The notes beneath the pieces were generated by a model, which was not told the DNA's origin, did not search any database, and saw only the letters and a list, made by a program, of their open reading frames with translations. Positions 59,567 to 64,000 of a stretch of DNA of 64,000 bases are shown here, in pieces. Both the position numbers and the translations under genes were made by a program. Source of the DNA: DASZVB01 sp035545855 (GTDB lineage: Bacteria > Myxococcota_A > Polyangia > Polyangiales > Polyangiaceae); NCBI GenBank assembly GCA_035545855.1, contig DASZXK010000058.1, positions 62,001 to 126,000 of the forward strand, given 5' to 3'. Every line of letters begins with the position of its first letter. Position 1 is the first letter of the stretch.

Positions 59567-61021
59567 TCAGGACGCTTCCTTCATCTTCTGGGCCGCGGCC
59601 TTCACGTCCTCGATGCCGCCCTTCAGGTAGAAGGCCTGCTCGGGGATGTCGTCGAGCGCGCCGGAGAGGATCTCCTTGAAGCCCGCGATCGTCTCCTTGA
59701 GCGGCACGTACTTGCCCTGGAGGCCCGTGAACTGCGCCGCGACGAAGAACGGCTGCGAGAGGAACCGCTGAATCTTCCGCGCACGCGCGACGATCTGGCG
59801 ATCTTCTTCGCTGAGCTCGTCCATGCCGAGAATGGCGATGATGTCCTGGAGGTCCTTGTAGCGCTGGAGCGTCTGCTGGACGCCACGGGCGACGTCGTAG
59901 TGCTCCTCGCCGATGATCTGCGGGTCGAGCATGGTGCTCGTGGAGTCGAGCGGGTCGACGGCGGGGTAGATGCCGAGCTCGGCGATCGCACGGGAGAGCA
60001 CGGTCGTCGCGTCCAGGTGAGCGAAGGCCGTCGCGGGCGCCGGGTCCGTGAGGTCGTCGGCGGGAACGTAGATGGCTTGCACGCTCGTGATGGAGCCCTT
60101 CGTGGTCGACGTGATGCGCTCCTGGAGGGCGCCCATCTCCGTCGCGAGGGTCGGCTGATAGCCGACGGCGCTCGGCATGCGGCCGAGGAGCGCGCTCACT
60201 TCCGAGCCCGCCTGCGTGAAGCGGAAGATGTTGTCGACGAAGAGGAGCACGTCCTGGCCCTGCTCGTCGCGGAAGTACTCCGCGCACGTGAGTGCGCTGA
60301 GCGCGACGCGGGCGCGGGCGCCCGGGGGCTCGTTCATCTGACCGAACACGAGCGCCGTCTTCGAGAGCACGGGCTCACCGGTCTCGAGCTTCGACTCCTG
60401 CATTTCGAGGAAGAGGTCGTTGCCCTCACGAGTCCGCTCGCCGACGCCTGCGAAGCAGCTCACGCCGCCGTGCGCCTTCGCGACGTTGTTGATGAGCTCC
60501 TGGATGAGCACCGTCTTGCCGACGCCGGCGCCGCCGAACAGGCCGATCTTCCCGCCCTTCCGGTACGGGGCGAGGAGGTCGATGACCTTGATGCCGGTCT
60601 CGAAGATCTCGACCGTCGTCGACTGGTCCACGAAGCTCGGCGCCGCGCGGTGGATGGGCGACGCCTTCTTGGCGGCGACGGGACCGCGCTCGTCCACGGG
60701 CTGACCGACGACGTTCATGATGCGCCCGAGCGTCTCGGGGCCGACGGGCATCATGATGGGGTTTCCGGTGTCCTTCACGACCGCGCCGCGAACGAGGCCT
60801 TCGCTCGAGTCCATGGCGATCGCGCGGACGACGGATTCACCGAGGTGCTGCGCGACCTCGAGCACGAGGTTGTCCGCCTGGGCGGAGATGTTCGGGTTGG
60901 AGACGAGGAGGGCGTTCAGGATGTTGGGGAGCTTGCCCGGCGGGAACTCCACGTCGACCACGGGTCCGATGACCTGCATGATCTTGCCGGTGTTGCCTGC
61001 CGCACTCTTGGAGATGTCCAT
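59567..61021 (-). CDS. atpD: ATP synthase beta subunit
   Basis: The 484-residue protein has GKIMQVIGPVVDVEFPPGKL at its start, Walker A GGAGVGKTVL, GERTREGND (catalytic Glu region), LLFVDNIFRFTQAGSEVSAL and the DELSEED segment (GMDELSEEDRQ). Beta carries the catalytic sites of F1. Only atpC follows, while atpA, atpG and the Fo genes are not in the window; so the ATP synthase genes are split into at least two clusters. Confidence 0.98.
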   Translation of the reverse strand: MDISKSAAGNTGKIMQVIGPVVDVEFPPGKLPNILNALLVSNPNISAQADNLVLEVAQHLGESVVRAIAMDSSEGLVRGAVVKDTGNPIMMPVGPETLGRIMNVVGQPVDERGPVAAKKASPIHRAAPSFVDQSTTVEIFETGIKVIDLLAPYRKGGKIGLFGGAGVGKTVLIQELINNVAKAHGGVSCFAGVGERTREGNDLFLEMQESKLETGEPVLSKTALVFGQMNEPPGARARVALSALTCAEYFRDEQGQDVLLFVDNIFRFTQAGSEVSALLGRMPSAVGYQPTLATEMGALQERITSTTKGSITSVQAIYVPADDLTDPAPATAFAHLDATTVLSRAIAELGIYPAVDPLDSTSTMLDPQIIGEEHYDVARGVQQTLQRYKDLQDIIAILGMDELSEEDRQIVARARKIQRFLSQPFFVAAQFTGLQGKYVPLKETIAGFKEILSGALDDIPEQAFYLKGGIEDVKAAAQKMKEAS

Positions 61022-61064
61022 CTTCTTGTTCGCCTCGGTCTCGGATGTTTTGGGGCCCCTCGCC

Positions 61065-61078
61065 CGCGAGTTCTCGCG
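61065..61078. promoter_or_regulatory. 14-bp near-palindrome in the atpD leader
   Basis: CGCGAG (61065-61070) and CTCGCG (61073-61078) are inverted around TT, about 44 bases before the atpD start in the untranslated leader. It may be an operator or a leader stem. There is no confident promoter hexamer pair in this 233-bp gap (61022-61254), and no other gene. Confidence 0.3.
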
Positions 61079-61254
61079 CGGTTTTGGGGTGGAAAGTTCC
61101 GGGCGCGTCTAACACGAGGAACCCTGGGTGAAAAGGGGCACGGAACGGACGAGCACCGGGTGCCCGGAGCCCGGAAGATCTGGCTCGTCCCTGCGTTCTC
61201 GACGGCCGAGCCCCGCTTCGCCGGCCTGCCCCGGTCGCGAGCGACCACGGACGG

Positions 61255-61764
61255 TCAGCGGGCTCGGGGGCGAGCGGCGCGGCGAGTCGCGCGCTTCTTC
61301 GACGCCCCGCCGGCGCGGCGAGTCGTGCGCTTCTTCGACGCTCCGCCGGCGCGGCGAGTCGTGCGCTTCTTCGACGCCCTCCGACGCGGACGGGCCGCTC
61401 GCGTGGGGGGTCGACCGAAGAGGGACCGGAGCTCCGCCTTCGCCTGCGCGAGCTTCCGCCTCCGGGCCGCCGAGAGCGTCTTGCCCGCCCGGTTCTCGAA
61501 GAACGTGAGCATGGACATGGCCGAACGAAACGGGGACCCTTTCCGGTTCCGGCTGCGTTCCGCCGAACGTTTCAGGGAACGGGCGATCTCGATCGCGGAG
61601 CGCGAGAAGACCGACGGTTCGAGGTCGAGCGCGTGGCTGTTCTCCGTGACGTCTCGCGACCAGTACTTCTTCATGCCGCCAGACGCTCGCAACCTCCGTG
61701 CCCGGACGTTCGCGGGCGCCCGCTTTCCGCGCCGAGCACGGTCATTGCTCCGGTTCGCCGACAT
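61255..61764 (-). CDS. DUF3175 family protein with histone-H1-like basic tail
   Basis: ATG 61764 follows GACGAGG and gives 169 residues; the frame is open upstream. The DUF3175 core is KKYWSRDVTENSHALDLEPS, ARSLKRSAERSRNRKGSPFR and SAMSMLTFFENRAGKTLSAA. A 40-residue tail of Lys/Arg repeats (unit ASKKRTTRRAGG) resembles H1/Hc1-like proteins, so it may bind DNA or RNA. An alternative ATG lies 30 codons downstream (MKKYWSRDV). The start overlaps that of the divergent protease gene in the tetranucleotide CATG. Confidence 0.8.
   Translation of the reverse strand: MSANRSNDRARRGKRAPANVRARRLRASGGMKKYWSRDVTENSHALDLEPSVFSRSAIEIARSLKRSAERSRNRKGSPFRSAMSMLTFFENRAGKTLSAARRRKLAQAKAELRSLFGRPPTRAARPRRRASKKRTTRRAGGASKKRTTRRAGGASKKRATRRAARPRAR
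61276..61383. repeat. 36-bp repeat, three copies, coding the basic tail of the DUF3175 protein
   Basis: The unit GGCGCGGCGAGTCG begins at 61276, 61312 and 61348, an exact 36-bp step, with only a few base changes between copies. It codes the 12-residue unit ASKKRTTRRAGG three times. It is likely a recent tandem expansion of the tail. Confidence 0.9.
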
Positions 61765-62623
61765 GGCCTCGTCGCTCCCGAAGGATTCATCGTCGCCGCC
61801 GCGGAACACCACCACGACCGGGACGGGCTTGCACGTCGGCCGCCTCTTCGGCGTCGACGTGAGCCTGGACGCCACGCTCCTCGTCGTCTTCTTCCTGGTG
61901 GCCACGAGCCTCGGCCGGGGCACGCTGCCGAGGTGGCACCCGGATTGGTCGCCGGCCCTCGTCTGGGCCGTTTCGATCGGCGCCGCCGTCGCCTTCCTCT
62001 CCTCGGTGCTCCTCCACGAGCTCTCTCACGCCGTCGTCGCGAAGGCGCAGGGCACGAAGGTGCGCGGCATCACGCTGTTCATGCTCGGCGGCATCGCCCA
62101 GATCGACGAAGAGCCCGCGACGCCGGGGCGCGAGTTCTGGATGGCCATCGTCGGCCCCTTCACGAGCGTCGCGGTCGGAATCGGCGCGAGCGCGGCCGGA
62201 GCCTGGGCGCTGCACGCCGAGCACCCCGGGCTCGTGCAATCCGCGCCCGTCCAGGCGCTCCGGTCCGCGGGCGCGGCCACGACGCTCCTCTTGTGGCTCG
62301 GCCCCGTGAACCTGTCCCTCGGGGTCTTCAACCTCGTCCCGGGCTTTCCGCTCGACGGGGGTCGCGTCCTGCGCTCCATCTTGTGGGCCCTGAGCAAGAA
62401 TCGCGTGACTGCGACCCTCTGGGCAGGCGCCGTGGGGTCGGCGTTCGGCTGGCTCCTCATCGCCGTCGGGGTGCTGATGACGTTCGGAGGGTCCGTCCGC
62501 TTCTTCGGAAGCGGAGCCGTGCAGGGTCTCTGGCTCGTGCTGCTCGGATGGTTTCTGGCGAGTGCCGCGCGCGCCAGCCGCGAGCGGACGCTCGGCGGCC
62601 GGGGCTCGGCCTCGTCGGCGTGA
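61763..62623 (+). CDS. Site-2 protease family membrane metalloprotease
   Basis: ATG 61763 gives 286 residues. There are six or so membrane segments. The zinc motif HELSH (His85, Glu86, His89) lies in SVLLHELSHAVVAKAQG, and the third ligand region is FNLVPGFPLDGGRVLRSIL (Asp198). This is the S2P subgroup that often carries CBS domains, but no CBS domain is present here. It would cleave transmembrane segments of regulatory or envelope proteins. The start has no clear ribosome site; TTG 21 codons later (LHVGRLFGVD) is an alternative. Confidence 0.9.
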   Translation: MASSLPKDSSSPPRNTTTTGTGLHVGRLFGVDVSLDATLLVVFFLVATSLGRGTLPRWHPDWSPALVWAVSIGAAVAFLSSVLLHELSHAVVAKAQGTKVRGITLFMLGGIAQIDEEPATPGREFWMAIVGPFTSVAVGIGASAAGAWALHAEHPGLVQSAPVQALRSAGAATTLLLWLGPVNLSLGVFNLVPGFPLDGGRVLRSILWALSKNRVTATLWAGAVGSAFGWLLIAVGVLMTFGGSVRFFGSGAVQGLWLVLLGWFLASAARASRERTLGGRGSASSA

Positions 62624-62706
62624 AGCTGGCTCGGTACGCCCCTTGCCTCATCCGCGGTTTCGACGAGCCGCGAAGGCGACCGGCTGTTCGGCGCCCGGTT
62701 CGTCGC

Positions 62707-62712
62707 GGGAGG
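62707..62712 (+). promoter_or_regulatory. Strong ribosome binding site for the DUF2231 gene
   Basis: GGGAGG at 62707-62712 continues as TGAT, a near-perfect match to the 16S rRNA tail, six bases before ATG 62719. It fixes the start of the DUF2231 gene, and is among the strongest ribosome sites in the window. Confidence 0.85.
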
Positions 62713-62718
62713 TGATTC

Positions 62719-63261
62719 ATGTACAGCAAGGCGAAACTGTTCGGCCATCCCATCCATCCGATGCTGGTCGCGTTCCCGGTCGCGTTCTACACGGCGACCG
62801 TCGTCACGTTCATCGTCTATGCGAGCACGCAGGATACGTTCTGGTTCCGGTTCGCGACGATCTCGAGCTGGGTCGGCGTGGTGTCGGCCGGAGCGGCGGC
62901 GCTTCCCGGATTCGTGGACTGGCTCGCGATCCCACGAACGTCCCGCGCGAAGGGGGTCGGGCTCCAGCACCTCGCCTTGAACGTCGTGGCGCTGACGTCG
63001 TTCCTGGTCTGCGCGATCGTGTCCACACGGTCGTGGAACGAGCCTCTGCCACCGGCGGACGGCAGCCTGCTCCTCGCGGCCATCGGGCTCTGCGCCACCG
63101 CGGGCGCCGGCTTTCTCGGCTGGACGCTCGTCCAGGACCACCACGTCGGCGTCCGTCTCTCCGCCGCTCAGGAGCAGCTCCAGCCGGAGCTCGAGCGCGA
63201 GCTCGGTCGCAAGCCGCCGGATCGGGAGCCGCAGGGGCCGGCGTCCTTCGTGGGTCGCTGA
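62719..63261 (+). CDS. DUF2231 family membrane protein
   Basis: The 180-residue protein begins with the family's MYSKAKLFGHPIHPMLVAFP, whose His-Pro-x-His-Pro motif is characteristic. Four membrane segments follow: VAFYTATVVTFIVYAS, SWVGVVSAGAAALPGFVDWL, HLALNVVALTSFLVCAIVST and LLLAAIGLCATAGAGFLGWT. Histidines near the first helix and in VQDHHVGVR may bind heme or metal; the family function is unknown. A 40-residue polar tail is cytoplasmic or periplasmic. Confidence 0.9.
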   Translation: MYSKAKLFGHPIHPMLVAFPVAFYTATVVTFIVYASTQDTFWFRFATISSWVGVVSAGAAALPGFVDWLAIPRTSRAKGVGLQHLALNVVALTSFLVCAIVSTRSWNEPLPPADGSLLLAAIGLCATAGAGFLGWTLVQDHHVGVRLSAAQEQLQPELERELGRKPPDREPQGPASFVGR

Positions 63262-63472
63262 TCGAATCGGTGCGGGCGGGGCGCGTGGAGGGCGGGCTCA
63301 CGCCCGCCGACGGACGGGCGTAGCGGAGAACCGGCGGGGAGATCGCCCCCACCGTGGCGTTCCGCCGGTGACGGCCGCGTCGTTCGAGTCGTCGGGCGAG
63401 CGGCGGAGCACCGGTCTTCTCGACGCTTCGGCGGGGGCGCAACGGGCGCACTTGTTGCTCGAGCCCTCGGCG

Positions 63473-63796
63473 ATGGACGCGCCTCTTCCGAGCTACCAGG
63501 AGCTGTTCGACGACATTCACCGGATCCGCGAGCGCATCCGGCTACGAGCGGGCCGGCTGAGCCCGACCGCGCTGGCGCGGTGGCAGGAGCTCGAGCGGCG
63601 CGCCGTGAGCGCCGAGTGGAAGGGCCGGCCGAGAGACGTCTCCGCCGGCGAGGCTGCGCATTCCCTCGCGTTCGAGCTCCGCCTGGCCTTGCAGGAATTC
63701 CTGTCCATCCACTTCCCCGAGACGCAGAAGCAGTTCGCCGATTGGGTTCCCGAGACGCGCGAAGCGGAGGCCGGCACGGGGGTTGCTGCTCCGTGA
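63473..63796 (+). CDS. Small protein of unknown function
   Basis: The frame opens at 63368, but ATG 63473 (MDAPLPSYQELFDDIHRIRE) begins the part that looks like protein: 107 residues, mostly helical and charged, with RIRLRAGRLSPTALARWQEL and HSLAFELRLALQEFLSIHFP. I do not recognise it. It lies 3 bp before the next gene, which suggests co-transcription. No ribosome site is obvious. Antisense frames here are less convincing. Confidence 0.5.
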   Translation: MDAPLPSYQELFDDIHRIRERIRLRAGRLSPTALARWQELERRAVSAEWKGRPRDVSAGEAAHSLAFELRLALQEFLSIHFPETQKQFADWVPETREAEAGTGVAAP

Positions 63797-63799
63797 CGA

Positions 63800-64000
63800 A
63801 TGCACGGCGACTTCATGTTCGCGACCGGGATCGAGTGCAGCTACCCGACCATCGGATCCGAGCGCCGGCGCGTCGACGAGCTCGCGAAGTGTGGGCACTA
63901 CCGGCACTGGTCCGAGGACTTCGACGCCGTGGAGGAGATCGGAGTCGCATTCCTCCGGTACGGGCCGCCGCTCCACTGGCTCTGGCGCCGTCACGGGAGC
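63800..64000 (+). CDS. Glycoside-hydrolase-like protein (GH1-type), N-terminal part only
   Basis: ATG 63800 opens a frame that runs off the window after 67 codons. It reads MHGDFMFATGIECSYPTIGS, RRVDELAKCGHYRHWSEDFD and EEIGVAFLRYGPPLHWLWRR. A start of this kind (FATGIE.SYPTI, then a KCGHY segment and FLRYGPPLH) is what I know from a family-1-like glycosylhydrolase group found in sugar-nucleotide gene clusters. Only the first barrel strands are visible, so catalytic residues cannot be checked. Confidence 0.6.
   Translation, partial: MHGDFMFATGIECSYPTIGSERRRVDELAKCGHYRHWSEDFDAVEEIGVAFLRYGPPLHWLWRRHGS

Overview
The window is about 68-70% GC chromosomal DNA that is almost fully coding. It most probably comes from a myxobacterium of the Polyangiales (Polyangiaceae/Sandaracinaceae type) or a close relative in the Myxococcota. 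Evidence for this includes many lipoproteins with Gly-Gly-Ala/Ser-rich linkers and Cys-rich DUF4215-like repeats, GTG/TTG starts, a type IV pilus pilC-pilS pair, an atpDC pair detached from the rest of the ATP synthase genes, and a small 62-residue ORF of a type I associate with myxobacteria. No rRNA, tRNA, transposase, integrase, phage gene or CRISPR array was seen. The region reads as core genome with a heavy share of cell-envelope genes.

Layout. 1-1972: end of gcvT, then gcvH and gcvPA of the glycine cleavage system, translationally coupled. 2079-6250: a beta-barrel-like exported protein, an alpha/beta hydrolase, a hotdog thioesterase and a large Gly-rich lipoprotein. 6374-8829: a rubrerythrin / Fe-S oxidoreductase / DUF3501 redox cassette. 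8909-13492: DUF72, an APH-like kinase, two lipoproteins (one a thioredoxin-fold protein without CxxC), an unknown protein and a DUF4911 protein. 13517-17514: an acidic propeller-like protein, a TPR protein and an MlaC-like lipid carrier. 17695-20283: pilS and pilC. 20417-26924: beta-lactamase-fold hydrolase, double-FHA membrane protein, two convergent SGNH hydrolases and an atypical SDR protein. 26925-31617: Gly-rich lipoprotein, unknown lipoprotein, ssb, a MerR-like regulator and ihfA. 31905-41809: a cellulose-synthase-like glycosyltransferase, polA, a second GT2, a HAD-IB phosphatase, hrpB and an RlmM-like methyltransferase. 41813-49183: mutS downstream of two coupled beta-propeller lipoproteins. 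49580-56319: a tight six-gene operon (DUF4350, moxR, Glu/Leu dehydrogenase, DUF58, rsmA, lipoprotein). 56330-58967: three lipoproteins, two of them with a complete set of PHM-type copper ligands. 59064-61021: atpDC. 61255-64000: DUF3175, a site-2 protease, DUF2231, an unknown protein and the start of a GH1-like hydrolase.

How the genes relate. Genome maintenance (polA, mutS, ssb, ihfA, rsmA, hrpB, rlmM) is interleaved with envelope biology. Coupled overlaps (ATGA, GTGA or TGATG) mark the operons. The best candidates for undescribed biology are the copper-monooxygenase-like lipoprotein trio, the insertion of a dehydrogenase between moxR and DUF58, the rubrerythrin cassette, and two divergent gene pairs whose start codons overlap or lie within one inverted repeat.
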